NCBI GenBank assembly: GCA_003952965.2
Contig: CM025849.1
Span: 23,638,302 to 23,702,301, forward strand
Direction of reading: 5' to 3'
DNA: 64,000 nt
From: Morella rubra
Lineage: Eukaryota; Streptophyta; Magnoliopsida; Fagales; Myricaceae
The notes beneath the pieces are model-generated. The model saw only the letters and a program-made list of their open reading frames with translations, ran no database searches and was not told the DNA's origin. Positions 21,503 to 32,336 of the stretch are shown piece by piece (position 1 is the stretch's first letter; every line of letters starts with the position of its first letter). Both the position numbers and the translations under genes were made by a program.

Positions 21503-21710
21503 GTTTTATTTTCTTAAACATTAAGGTATCTAATTTTTAAACTAATTAATTTGGACTACTTTTTATTTATATTTTGCTCCAAAACTCTTCCATTAATCTA
21601 TTTGCTTCATTTTTCTACAATTTTATGGAATTTAATTATTAAACTAATTAATTTGGACGATTTTTATTTTTTCTTTTGGTCTATAACTCTTCTATTAATC
21701 TGTTTGCTTT

Positions 21711-21806
21711 ATTTTTTTTTTTTTGAGAAAAATGCACAATCCCTACTGCGTCTTTATTCAAAATAAATAAGAAACAACTGTGGTTGTTAGAACACCACGT
21801 ACAACC
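21711..21806 (-). mobile_element. LINE 3' tail, copy 3, part before the solo LTR
   Basis: The tail is interrupted after GTACAACC at 21806 by a solo Copia LTR. The rest of the same copy resumes at 29813 (ATGATATGTCGTCAAATTGC) and runs to about 29970. The 5-bp flanks CAACC and GAACC are the target duplication with one change. Confidence 0.88.
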
Positions 21807-22650
21807 TGTTGGCTTGTATTCACAATCGATATTTTGATGATTTAAATAAATGGATTAAGTTTACAAAATGGACATCTTCAAAGACAGACATTTTTATCAA
21901 AGAGCCAAAGACATGAAGATTGAAGATCAAGAAGATGCAAGAAGCTCAAAAGTGAAGATTCAAGATGTAGGGTATAACCTTGTAACTCTTAGTTTCACTT
22001 TTGACAAGGATTTGAATCACACACTTGCATATTTTTCAAACCTTGCATAATCTTCTTATCACAAATTTGACTACTAAAATATGCTTTAAATGTTTTCAAA
22101 ACATCATTATATAAACTCGTAAGCCATGGTTATGCTTTTAAGAAGTTGGTTTTTGAAAATGGGATTTCAAAAATGTCAAAAAGGGGCTTTTTCATTATAG
22201 CGATCTATGAACATGATATGAAGCGAATCATCCGCTATATGAAGCGGATCATCCTCTACATGAAGCGGATGATGGGGCGCGTAAGATAAAATTTGACAGC
22301 ATTCAAATTTTATGACCGTTAAACAATGACTAGTTGAAGCGGTCGATCGGTACAATGGTAAAATTGTCAAATCGACCCCCAACATCTAGTTTTCTAATGT
22401 TGCCAATATAAAGACATTCCTAATGTCTCAAAATAAGAGAGAACGACCACATATCATTTCTATAGCTTGAGAAAGATCTTGAACCTTCTTATTTCATATT
22501 TCTCATATCATTCACACAAATTACACTTCCTTATCCTTGTCATTGTGTAAAGCAAAGAGATAGAGCTTGTCCATTTTCTTGTCCACTCTTTGAGAAAGTT
22601 TAATTCTTCTACCTTCCTATTCAAGAGAAGTGATTCCTTTAGTGAGATTG

Positions 22651-23391
22651 TGATGGAGATCAAGGCACCGTTTCGAAGGATCTTGTTCAAGTACCAATTG
22701 GGCCAGTTACGAGAGCACGGGCAAAGAAGTTCAAGGATGTACTCAACGGACTTGTTCAAGAGTTATGGGCTCAAGCGAATTCGTGGAAGCCCATTGAACA
22801 TGATCCACGTGGGCCACAAAGAATGGTCACCTTGATTCAAGTTCTAGAAGGATCTCTATTCTAGGCGCCCAAATCCTTCCTTTTATGGCTTGCACTTCTT
22901 TTGGACGTCCCAGCACCTTTTTCCTTATTGAGCTCTTTATTTTAGGCGCCATTTTGTTTCCTTTCTTGGCTCTTGTAGGCGCCAACTTTTATTGCCTTTT
23001 TAGTGTGTTTTGTTTTAGGCGTGTTAGGCTTTATTTCCTTATCTAATTTCGGGTTTAATTAGGTTTCCATGTTAGGGTTATTTTCCTTGTAACGTTTAGC
23101 CCTTTAAATAGGAGCTTTGCTTTGTAATTCGGCAGACATTGATTAATCAAAATTGTGAGGATTTATTCTCTTTGGTTCTTTGAAGAACTACTCGAACTTA
23201 TCGGGATTTCCCGTGGCGTTCAACTTGACTTATCAAACGAAATTTCCATCACCGTTTGTGGCGTCTTCCTTATACCGAGGTTCTTGTTTTCATAAACAAC
23301 GGGTCGAGGTCTTCCATTCGAATCAGTCCTAGAACGATCTTGGGTTCCCTTTCGTTGTTGGGTCTCGTTATTCTTGACGAGGTTCACATCA
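22651..23391 (+). repeat. 5' LTR of the Gypsy element, 741 bp
   Basis: It starts TGATGGAG and ends TTCACATCA. A TATA-like TTTAAATA box is at 23103-23110. The first 210 bases are an open frame (stop TAG at 22860-22862) that is the LTR-encoded end of the polyprotein, including GPVTRARAKKFKDVLNG and LVQELWAQ. Confidence 0.93.
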
Positions 23392-23393
23392 TT

Positions 23394-23405
23394 TGGTATC
23401 AGAGC
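23394..23405 (+). promoter_or_regulatory. tRNA-iMet primer binding site, Gypsy element
   Basis: TGGTATCAGAGC, a perfect 12-base complement of the 3' end of plant initiator tRNA-Met, two bases after the LTR. Confidence 0.95.
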
Positions 23406-24170
23406 AGGTTTCTAGTTCAGGTTTGCCTATCCTTTAATTTTTTTTCGTTCCTTTGTTTCTTTCTTTTAGCCGTTCACATCCTTTGCCTATCTTTCAAATT
23501 TCGTTTCTTTGTTTCCTTTCAAATTCGGTTCACATCACCTAACTCTTCTTAGCCGAAATTTCTTACCTCTTTTATTCCAACGTTGGTTATTCTAGTTCAT
23601 GTCTAAAAGTGTGTTCTTATTTGATATATCCAAGCTATTTTGAGATCTGATGATGTTATGAAAAGATAGTTGCTGACCATCAAAGGAAAAGAGAAAGAGA
23701 CTCAAAAAAAAAAAAAAAAGAAAGAAAGGAGTCCGAAAAAAAAATTTCGTTTGTTTCCATATATTGAGGTTCCTGTTAGTCTGAAAATCACCTTACCCCA
23801 AGCAAGTATTTTTTTTCTCTCGTGAAAAATCTTTATTATTCTAGTTTCTGAAATTCCAATCAATTGTGTTCCTTTTATTCTTGCTTTCTTGATAATTCTT
23901 TATCTTCTTGCTATTCCTGAAATTCCTTGATTAGTTCTTGGTGAATTGTCACTGGAAATCTTTGAGTTGTTTGTTTAGTTTCAAAAGAACCGCAAGAGAA
24001 TTACCGAGTGGAAAAAGGCAAGAGTGGTGAGAACATTAGAGGGTAAAAGCCGTGTATTTTTGAGTGAAACACGAGTGAAGAGTGATCCACATCCTTGAGT
24101 GTAAACACGTAAGGGAGAGAATTGTGAGGTCCTTTTATTTTTCCTTTCTAACTTTGTTTTTGCAGCAACC
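23406..24170 (+). other. Gypsy 5' leader
   Basis: Untranslated region between the primer site and the gag ATG. It contains a purine-rich stretch with a long A run (about 23704-23745). The last bases before the ATG, TTTTTGCAGCAACC, resemble a plant 3' splice site, so a spliced leader is possible. Confidence 0.7.
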
Positions 24171-26282
24171 ATGTCTCACAACAGTGGTAAGAGCTTGTCC
24201 GACGATGCTACGACACTAGCTGATCCGAAGGTGTTTATGGAGGCCATGGTGAGCGAGATGAGGCGTATGATGAAGTTTGAAATGGAGCAAGTTCACGAAC
24301 GGATAGATCGGATGGAGAATTCAGTTGAGAAGCAACCCCAAAACGGCCCCAATTTCCGTAGACGGGAAAGAGTTCCACGGAGGGAGGCGAGAGTGGAGGA
24401 TGAAGAGCCTTATGGATCTGGTTTTGAGGAAGAAGAGGATCGGGATTCTATTGTTGGCTATAGGCGACATGGAGGGCGAGTTAGAGAAGCTAGGAATCGG
24501 GAAGATAACAACTTGGGTGGTATTAAGATGAAGATTCCGTCCTTTCAAGGTAGATCTGACCTTGAAGCATATCTTGAGTGGGAGAAGAAGATGGAGTTCG
24601 TGTTTGATTGTTACAACTACTCCGAGATAAAGAAGGTAAAATTAGCCGTGATTGAATTTTCTGACTATGCTATAACTTGGTGGGATCAGCTTGTGATAAA
24701 TAGGAGGCGGAATAGAGAACGACCGATAGACACATGGGAGGAGATGAAAGTAGTGATGAGGAAGCGGTTCGTTCCAAGCTACTACTACCGAGAGTTGTAC
24801 AAAAAGCTACAAGGTCTTCGACAAGGGAGCCGAAGCGTAGAAGATTACTATAAGGAGATGGAGATTGCCATGATCCGTGCAAATGTTGAGGAGGATCGAG
24901 AGGCTACAATGGCTAGATTTCTACTTGGGTTAAACAGGGAGATTCACGACAAGGTAGAGATGCAACATTATGTGGAGATGGAAGATATGGTGCATATGGC
25001 TATAAAAGTGGAGCAACAACTCAAGAGAGGAAGTGGGATACGTTCAGGCCATAGCTCCAGTTCTACTTCTTGGAAACCGAGTCATACCAAGCCATTGGAC
25101 AAATCACAAATGTCCAAACCCGAGCCCAAGCCCGTGACCACCAGCCACGTTCCTCAAGGTAAAACCGAAGCTTCTACCTCTAGGAATCGTGATATTAAAT
25201 GTTTTAAATGTCAGGGTAGGGGCCACATAGCAAGTCAATGCCCAAATAGGCAAGTCATGGTATTACGAGACAATGGAGAAATTGTGACCGACGATGAGGA
25301 TTCCGACACCGACAAAATGCCGCCATTGGAGGATGTTGTCGAGGAGGAATATTTAGCCCCTAGTGCACTGACATTGGTGGCGAGGAGAGCTTTGAGCTTG
25401 CAAGCAAAAGGAGATGATGAAGTACAGCGGGAGAACATCTTTCACACTAGGTGCTACGTTAAAGACAAGGTATGTAGTGTCATTATTGATGGTGGTAGTT
25501 GTACTAATGTTGCAAGCGCAATCATGGTGGAAAAATTGGGATTGCCCGTGTTAAAACACCCTAGGCCGTACAAGTTGCAATGGCTGAATGATAGTGGAGA
25601 GATAAGGGTGAACAAGCAAGTGTTAGTTGCTTTTCGAATCGGTAAGTACGAAGATGAAGTGTTGTGTGATGTAGTACCGATGCAAGCGGGACACTTATTG
25701 CTAGGGCGTCCGTGGCAGTTCGATAGACATGTGAAGCATGATGGCTTTACAAACAAGTACTCTTTTGTACTTAATCAACGGCCAATCACTCTTGTACCAT
25801 TGACACCGCAACAAGTATATGAGGATCAAGTGAGATTGCAAAAGGAGAGTGAGCAAAAGAAAGAGAGTGAGAAAAAGAAAAAGAGTGAAAATCAGAGAGA
25901 GAGTGAAAATCCGAGAGAGGCCGACAAAAAAGAGAGAGAAAATCAAGGTTCGGCCATTGAGAGAAAATCAGAGAGAAAACAAAAGAATTTCTATGCAAAA
26001 GTGAGTGAGATCAAGCGAGCGATGCTTTCAAATCAGCCGATGATTGTACTTTTGTACAAAGAGGCATTTTTAAACACTAACGAACTTGACCTTGCTTTGC
26101 CTAGTTCTATTGTTTCTCTTTTGCAGGAATATGAGGATGTCTTCCCGAGGAAACACCACATGGGTTACCTCCAATCCGAGGGATTGAACATCAAATCGAT
26201 TTTGTTCCCGGTGCAACAATTCCAAACCGACCAGCTTATAGGAGCAATCCCGAGGAGACAAAGGAGCTTCAACGGCAAGTAA
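24171..26282 (+). pseudogene. Gypsy Gag and aspartic protease
   Basis: Gag starts at the ATG at 24171 (MSHNSGKSLSDDATT), after a good AACC context. The retrotrans_gag domain spans residues about 125-225 (FQGRSDLEAYLEWEKK, WDQLVINRR, LQGLRQGSRSVEDYYKEM, ARFLLGLNREIHDKVEMQ). A CCHC knuckle, CFKCQGRGHIASQC, is at residues about 344-357. The retropepsin-like protease follows, with the catalytic aspartate in VIIDGGSCTNVAS (D-G-G instead of the usual D-S/T-G) near residue 440 and the LLLGRPWQFD motif. A Glu/Lys/Ser-rich linker (residues 560-605) precedes RT. A one-base loss near 26146 shifts the frame before RT. Confidence 0.93.
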
Positions 26283-26287
26283 GTGAG

Positions 26288-27088
26288 TTGTTGGAGAAAG
26301 GGCACGTGAAGGAGAGCATGAGCCCATGTGCGGTCCCGGTTTTACTTGTACCTAAGAAGGATGGGACGTGGAGAATGTGCGTTGATTGCCGAGCCATCAA
26401 CAACATAACGGTAAAGTATCGTCATCCTATTCCTCGCTTAGATGATATGTTAGATGAGCTGCATGGTTCTTGCATATTTTCTAAAATTGATTTAAAGAGT
26501 GGTTATCATCAAATTAGGATAAAAGAAGGAGATGAGTGGAAAACCGCCTTTAAAACAAAATATGGTTTGTATGAATGGTTAGTTATGCCTTTTGGTTTGA
26601 CTAATGCTCCGAGCACCTTTATGAGACTTATGAACCATGTTTTGCGTGCATTTATAGGTAGATTCGTTGTTGTTTACTTTGATGATATACTCATTTATAG
26701 CAAAAACGTGGACGATCATGTAGTACATTTGAAATCTGTTTTAGATGTGCTTAGGAAAGAAAAGTTGTTTGCTAATCTGAAGAAGTGTACTTTTTACACC
26801 GATAAGCTTGTATTTTTGGGATTTGTTGTTAGTTCCCAAGGTATACAGGTTGATGAAGAGAAGGTACGTGCAATCAAAGAGTGGCCGAGTCCCACGAGTG
26901 TAGGTAATGTTCGTAGTTTTCACGGACTTGCTAGTTTTTACCGGCGCTTCGTGAAGGACTTTAGTAGCATAGCCGCACCACTTACCGAAGTGATCAAGAA
27001 GAACGTTGGATTTCGATGGGGAGACGAGCAAGAGAAGGCGTTTCAATTACTTAAAGCTGACCAATGCTCCTTTATTGTCTTTACCTAA
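26288..27088 (+). pseudogene. Gypsy reverse transcriptase
   Basis: The RVT_1 domain is nearly complete: [18 protein letters not shown], the first catalytic aspartate in [32 protein letters not shown], the catalytic Y-F-D-D in [14 protein letters not shown], and the thumb/connection motifs [11 protein letters not shown] and [17 protein letters not shown]. The true coding frame enters from upstream of this ATG after the frameshift at about 26146. It is lost again at about 27055 at the border with RNase H. Active-site residues are all present. Confidence 0.93.
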
Positions 27089-28409
27089 CTTTTCCAAAAC
27101 GTTTGAAATTGAATGTGATGCTTCAGGTATTGGCATTGGCGCAGTACTTATGCAAGAAGGACGACCACTTGCTTATTTCAGCGAGAAATTAAGCGGGGCA
27201 GCCTTAAACTACCCAACTTATGATAAGGAGTTGTATGCATTGGTTCGTGCTTTAGAGACGTGGCAGCACTACCTATGGCCTAAGGAGTTCGTGATTCACA
27301 CCGATCATGAGTCCTTGAAACACTTGAAGGGCCAACACAAGCTAAACAAAAGGCATGCGCGTTGGGTGGAGTTCATTGAGACGTTTCCATACGTCATTCG
27401 GTATAAGCAAGGTAAGGAGAATGTGGTAGCCGATGCCCTTTCTCGCAGGTATGCTTTACTCTCCACACTAGATGCAAAGTTGCTTGGTTTTGAGCATATT
27501 AAAAATTTATACTCTGATGACCACGAATTTGGTGAGGAATATCGGGCTTGTGAGAAAATTGCATGTGGTAAGTTCTTTAGGCTTAATGGATTCCTATTTC
27601 GAGAGAATAAGTTATGCGTGCCTAATTGTTCATTGAGGGAGTTATTAGTGCAAGAATCACATGGTGGAGGGTTAATGGGACATTTTGGAGTTGCAAAAAC
27701 TTTAGCTATTTTGCAAGAACACTTCTATTGGCCTCACATGAAACGAGATGTTGAACGAATATGTGGTAGATGTGTCACATGTAGGCAAGCTAAATCCAAA
27801 GTGCAGCCCAACGGTTTGTATACTCCTTTACCCATTCCTAGTGAGCCTTGGATTGATATTTCAATGGATTTTGTGTTAGGATTGCCTAGGACTAAACGTG
27901 GAAGAGATTCAATTTTTGTGGTTGTGGATAGATTTTCTAAGATGGCACATTTTATTCCATGTCACAAAACGGATGACGCTTCGCATGTTGCTGATTTGTT
28001 CTTTAGAGAGATTGTGAGATTACATGGCATGCCTAGGACAATTGTTTCGGATAGAGATGCTAAGTTCTTGAGCTATTTTTGGAAAACTTTATGGTGTAAG
28101 CTAGGTACTAAGCTCTTGTTTTCCACTACTTGTCATCCACAAACTGATGGTCAAACTGAAGTAGTCAATAGGACTTTGTCTACTTTATTGAGGGCGATCA
28201 TTAGAAAGAACATCAAAACATGGGAAGAATGTTTACCACATGTTGAGTTTGCTTATAATAGAGCTGTTCATTCTGCTACTAAATTTTCGCCATTTGAAAT
28301 AGTATATGGTTTTAATCCTTTAACTCCATTGGGGATTCCTTTATCCCTTTTTTCTGAGATGTCAAAACTGACTTTGTTAAGCAGATTCATGAGAAAGCCT
28401 CAACATTGA
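27006..28409 (+). pseudogene. Gypsy RNase H and integrase
   Basis: RNase H begins at [14 protein letters not shown] after the frameshift, with the catalytic aspartate in [16 protein letters not shown], the glutamate in [24 protein letters not shown] and VVADALSRR. Integrase has the HHCC zinc-binding module ([14 protein letters not shown] ... [11 protein letters not shown]) and the DDE core: the first D in [12 protein letters not shown], the second in [13 protein letters not shown], and the E in [12 protein letters not shown]. The frame ends at 28409 through another frameshift; the usual continuation ([32 protein letters not shown]) is seen out of frame at 28545-28660. Confidence 0.93.
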
Positions 28410-28673
28410 GCGATGAACGGAGCAGTATGCAAAACATGCCAACAAGGGACGTCACAAGATGTTTTTGAACCCGGGATTGGGTTTGGCTGCATATGAGAAA
28501 AGAAAGATTCCCGAAAAAGACGTTCCAAATTGCTCCCAAGAGGGGATGGTCCTTTCCAAGTCCTCGAGCGCATCAATGACAACGCTTACAAGCTCGATTT
28601 ACCTGGTGAGTACAATGTAAGTGCCACTTTTAATGTTACTGATTTGAGTCCTTTTGATGTAGGTGAAGATCCT
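28410..28673 (+). pseudogene. Gypsy integrase C terminus
   Basis: Out-of-frame remnants of the C-terminal integrase region ([33 protein letters not shown]). No canonical chromodomain is visible. The frame reaches the LTR at GED; an extra C in GATCCTTGA causes a stop at the LTR start. In the intact ancestor the frame probably continued about 70 codons into the LTR. Confidence 0.75.
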
Positions 28674-29388
28674 TGAGGGCAAATTTCAAGTACCAATTGG
28701 GCCAGTTACGAGAGCACGGGCAAAGAAGTTCAAGGATGTACTCAACGGACTTGTTCAAGAGTTATGGGCTCAAGCAATTCGTGGAAGCCCATTGAACATG
28801 ATCCACGTGGGCCACAAAGAATTGTCACCTTGATTCAAGTTCTAGAAGGATCTCTATTCTAGGCGCCCAAATCCTTCCTTTTATGGCTTGCACTTCTTTT
28901 GGACGCCCAGCACCTTTTTCCTTATTGAGCTCTTTATTTTAGGCGCCATTTTGTTTCCTTTCTTGGCTCTTGTAGGCGCCAACTTTTATTGCCTTTTTAG
29001 TGTGTTTTGTTTTAGGCGTGTTAGGCTTTATTTCCTTATCTAATTTCGGGTTTAATTAGGTTTCCATGTTAGGGTTATTTTTCTTGTAACGTTTAGCCCT
29101 TTAAATAGGAGCTCTTGCTTTGTAATTCGGTAGATATTGATTAATCAAAATTGTGAGGATTTATTCTTTTTGGTTCTTTGAAGAACTACTCGAACTTATC
29201 GGGATTTCCCGTGGCGTTCAACTTGACTTATCAAACGGAATTTCCATCACCGTTTGTGGCGTCTTCCTTATACCGAGGTTCTTGTTTCATAAACAACGGG
29301 TCGAGGTCTTCCATTCGAATCAGTCCTAGAACGATCTTGGATTCCCTTTCGTTGTTGGGTCTCGTTATTCTTGGCGAGGTTCACATCA
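28674..29388 (+). repeat. 3' LTR of the Gypsy element, 715 bp
   Basis: It starts TGAGGGC and ends TTCACATCA. It lacks about 26 bases near its start compared with the 5' LTR, which removes the beginning of the LTR-encoded coding tail. The rest is highly similar. Confidence 0.92.
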
Positions 29389-29812
29389 GATTGTTCACTA
29401 CAGAAGAAGCTTAAAGAGAGTATCTCAAGCTTGCCTAGGTTGTGAGTGGTGCACCAGAAAAACCACTTGGGTTGTGAGTGTTGAGCCTGGGAAATCACTT
29501 ATAAGGTTCTCTAGCACCCAGAAGCTAGAGTGTTCACTATTTGGAAGATAGTGGGAAAACCTCAAGGCTCGGTAAAGAAGCTTGAGGGGTGGATATAGCG
29601 GGTTTGCTGAACTACCTAAAAATCTAGTGTTTGCTTCTCTAACCCTACTGTTTATATTTAGCATTTATTTACTTATCAGTATTTACTTATCGGATCAATA
29701 CTTGTGCTAAATTATCCTTTACTTTGCAAACATGATTTTGGGGGTTAAGTGCTAAAAAGTTCGAAAACCACTCACCCTCTTGAGTTGCCTTAGTCCTTGG
29801 TTTTATAGAACC

Positions 29813-29970
29813 ATGATATGTCGTCAAATTGCTCAGGTACAAAAGGGTAATCCCGAGTAGAAATTCTTGCGACAGCCGAGCGAGCAAGGTGGTGTGCAAC
29901 ACCATTTGCACTTCTACAAATACGTTGAAACTTCCCACGGGATAATCCTATAGTAGCAACAGGATACCCC
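29813..29970 (-). mobile_element. LINE 3' tail, copy 3, part after the solo LTR
   Basis: Continuation of the copy that begins at 21711. The SANGVAHHLA motif of the RNase H-like end is readable at about 29873-29902 on the minus strand. Confidence 0.85.
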
Positions 29971-30690
29971 GAACAGTATAATTGCAACACTTTATTCTAT
30001 ATTAAGGTATCTAACTTTTAAAAATTACTTTGGACTATTTTTCATTTATATTTTCGTCTATAACTCTTCCATTAATCTATTCGCTTCATTTTCTTCAATA
30101 TTATGATATCTAATTTTTAAACTAATTAATTTGGACTATTTTTCATTTATCATTTGGTTTTAAACTCCTACATTAATCTATTTGCTTGATTTTGTACAAT
30201 ATTAAGGTATCAAATTATTAAACTAGTTAATTTTGGTCATCTTTAATGTACAATTTGCTCTATATTTCTGTCATTAATCTATTTTTCTCATTTTCTTCAA
30301 TATTAAGGTATCTAATTTTAAAATTAATTAATTTAGACTATTTTTTATTTATCTTTTGCTCTAAAACTCGTCCATTAATTTTATTTGTTTCAATTTCTTC
30401 CACAGTAAGGTACAAAATTATTAAACTAGTCAATTTTGTTCATTTTTAATGTACTTTTTGGTCTATATCTCTACCATTAATCTATTTCCCTTATTTTATG
30501 CAATATTAAGGTATATAATTTTTAAACTAATTAATTTGGACTATTTTTCATTTATATTTTGGACCAGAACACTTTCATTAATCTGTTTGCTTCATTTTTA
30601 TACAATCTTATCGAATCTAATTATTAAACAAATTAATTTGGACGATTTTTAATTTATCTTTTGGTCTATAACTCTTCTATTAATACGTTT

Positions 30691-30962
30691 GCTTCATTTT
30701 TTTTTTGTTTTAGAAAAATGCACAATCTCTACCCCGTCTTTATTCAAAATAAATATGAAACTACTATGGTGGTCGGAACACCACGTACAACCACTATAAA
30801 ATGCTGAATTGCTCAAGTACAAAAGGGTAATTGCGAATAGAAATTCTTGGGACAGCCGAGCGAGCAAGGTGGTGTGCTACACCCTTCGCACTTCTACGAA
30901 TACGTTGAAACTTCCTAGGGGATGATCTTGTAGTTGCAACAAGATACCCCTAACAGTATATT
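30691..30962 (-). mobile_element. LINE 3' tail, copy 4
   Basis: Poly-T at left, TACCCCTAACAGTATATTTG at right. Same truncation point as the others. Confidence 0.85.
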
Positions 30963-31576
30963 TGCTTCACTTTCTTCTATATTAAGGTATCTAATTTTTA
31001 AATATTAATTTGGACTATTTTTCGTTTATATTTTGGTCTATGACTCTTCCATTATTCTATTCGTTTCATTTTCTTCAATATTATGATATCTAATTTTTAA
31101 GCTAATTAATTTGGGATATTTTTCATTTATCTTTTGGTCTATAACTCAACTATTAATGTATTTGCTTGATTTTCTTCAATATTAAGGTATCTAATTTTAA
31201 ACTAATTAATTTAGACTATTTTTCATTTATCTTTTGCTCCAAAACTCGTCCATTAATTTATTTGTTTCATTTTCTTCCATAGTAAGGTATAAAATTATTA
31301 AACTAGCTAATTTTGTTCATTTTTAATGTACTTTTTGGTCCATATCTCTACCATTGATATATTTTCCTTATTTTCTTCAATATTAAGGTATCTAACTTGT
31401 AAACTAATTAATTTGGACAATTTTTCATTTATATTTTGGACCAGAACACTCCCATTAATCTGGTTGCTTCATTTTTCTACAATCTTTACGAGTTTAATTA
31501 TTAAACTAATTAATTTGGACAATTTTTAATTTATCTTTTGGTCTATAACTCTTCTATTAATCTATTTGCTTCATTT

Positions 31577-31840
31577 TTATTTTTTTTAAGAAAATGCACA
31601 ATGTCTATCCTGTCTTTATTCAAAATAAATAAGAAACAACTATGGTGGTTGTAACACTGCATACAACCACGATAAATCGCCAAATTGCTTAGGTACGAAA
31701 GGGTAATCATGAATAGAAATTCTTGCGGCAGCCAAGCGAGGAAGGTGGTGTGCAACACCATTCGCACTTCTCTGGATACGTTGAAGCTTCCCACGGGATA
31801 ATCTGGAAGTAGGAACAGGATACCCCTCACAGCATAGTTG
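31577..31840 (-). mobile_element. LINE 3' tail, copy 5
   Basis: Poly-T at left, TACCCCTCACAGCATAGTTG at right; the junction is slightly diverged. Confidence 0.85.
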
Positions 31841-31895
31841 CTACACTTTCTTCTATATTAAGGTATCTAATTTTTAAAAATTACTTTGGACTATT

Positions 31896-32336
31896 TATGG
31901 ACAAACATACTAATTTTGGATTCTTTGACTTGGTTTGTCCCTTCATGAGTAATCTCTAGAGCATGCCAAATTTCCTTCGCATTTGTGCAAGAAAATATTC
32001 TATTAAATTCACATCGATCTAAAGCACAATAAAGAATATTCGTTACTCTAGCATCAAAGAGATTTTCTTTTTGTCTAGGTCACTATATTCATTTTCGTTT
32101 TTGAAGGTTTCAACCTCTCCAACTTTCTTTGTCAGAATATGTGACCATTCAATATGCATAACCATAAATCATAATCAATAGATTGAAAATAAATAATCAT
32201 CCTAACTTTCCAATATGCATAATCACTACCATTAAAGAATGGTGGTCTAAGTGTGGAAAGTCCTCAACTTGAGTATTGAAGCTTGAAGTTGCCATTCTAA
32301 CTCAAGATTTTTAAATCTTGTATAACGAGCACCAAC
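31896..32336 (-). pseudogene. Copia gag fragment
   Basis: The sequence aligns with the gag of the gag-only element at 11150-11600: the start region ATGGCAACTTCAAGC is at about 32295, followed by the NGSDYAYWK region and the block around AKEIWHALEITHEG near 31960. Frameshifts and small deletions interrupt it, so no long open frame is left. It encodes only the first third of Gag. Confidence 0.8.

Larger units (their letters stand above)
19774..21806 (+). repeat. AT-rich satellite with embedded LINE tails
   Basis: Same monomer as at 1358-2159. It is broken by LINE 3' tails at 20002-20258, 21238-21502 and 21711-21806, and by a 45-bp LINE stub at about 20462-20505 (poly-T, then GAGAAAGGGGCAAAATCTC). 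The segment around 20890-20960 contains a GGGGGCTGGGGG run not seen in other monomers. No genes. Confidence 0.85.
22651..29388 (+). mobile_element. Ty3/Gypsy retrotransposon, CRM/Reina-like, full length
   Basis: This is a complete 6738-bp element with a perfect 5-bp target duplication, GATTG, at 22646-22650 and 29389-29393. Order: 5' LTR, iMet primer site, leader, gag, protease, RT, RNase H, integrase, 3' LTR. The Gag style and the coding end that runs into the LTR with a TRARAKKFK motif point to the chromovirus CRM/Reina group, a tentative assignment. LTRs differ by roughly a dozen substitutions plus one 5'-terminal deletion by eye, so this is one of the youngest insertions in the window. 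The polyprotein is broken by about three frameshifts. Confidence 0.93.
21807..29807 (+). mobile_element. Solo Copia LTR, split by a Gypsy element
   Basis: This LTR starts TGTTGGC at 21807 and ends near 29807 (expected CA end mutated to TATA). Without the Gypsy insertion and its target duplication it is about 1258 bp, the same as the full-length LTRs at 11609-12871 and 32350-33607. No internal Copia sequence is present, so it is a recombination product. Flanks CAACC (21802-21806) and GAACC (29808-29812) form the target duplication. A TATA-like AATATAAAG lies at about 22405. Confidence 0.9.
29971..31895 (+). repeat. AT-rich satellite with embedded LINE tails
   Basis: Satellite monomers as elsewhere, with LINE tails at 30691-30962 and 31577-31840. 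The two tails are about 885 bp apart and the satellite blocks between them align, so this is two copies of a larger repeat. It is cut at about 31895 by a truncated Copia element. Confidence 0.85.

Noticed and set aside
22590-22835. 81-codon ORF across the start of the Gypsy LTR
   Set aside because: It begins in the flanking Copia LTR and is in a different frame from the LTR-encoded integrase tail, so it is a chance frame.
24321-24548. Minus-strand ORFs within the Gypsy element
   Set aside because: They overlap the clearly coding plus-strand gag and pol and have no similarity of their own.
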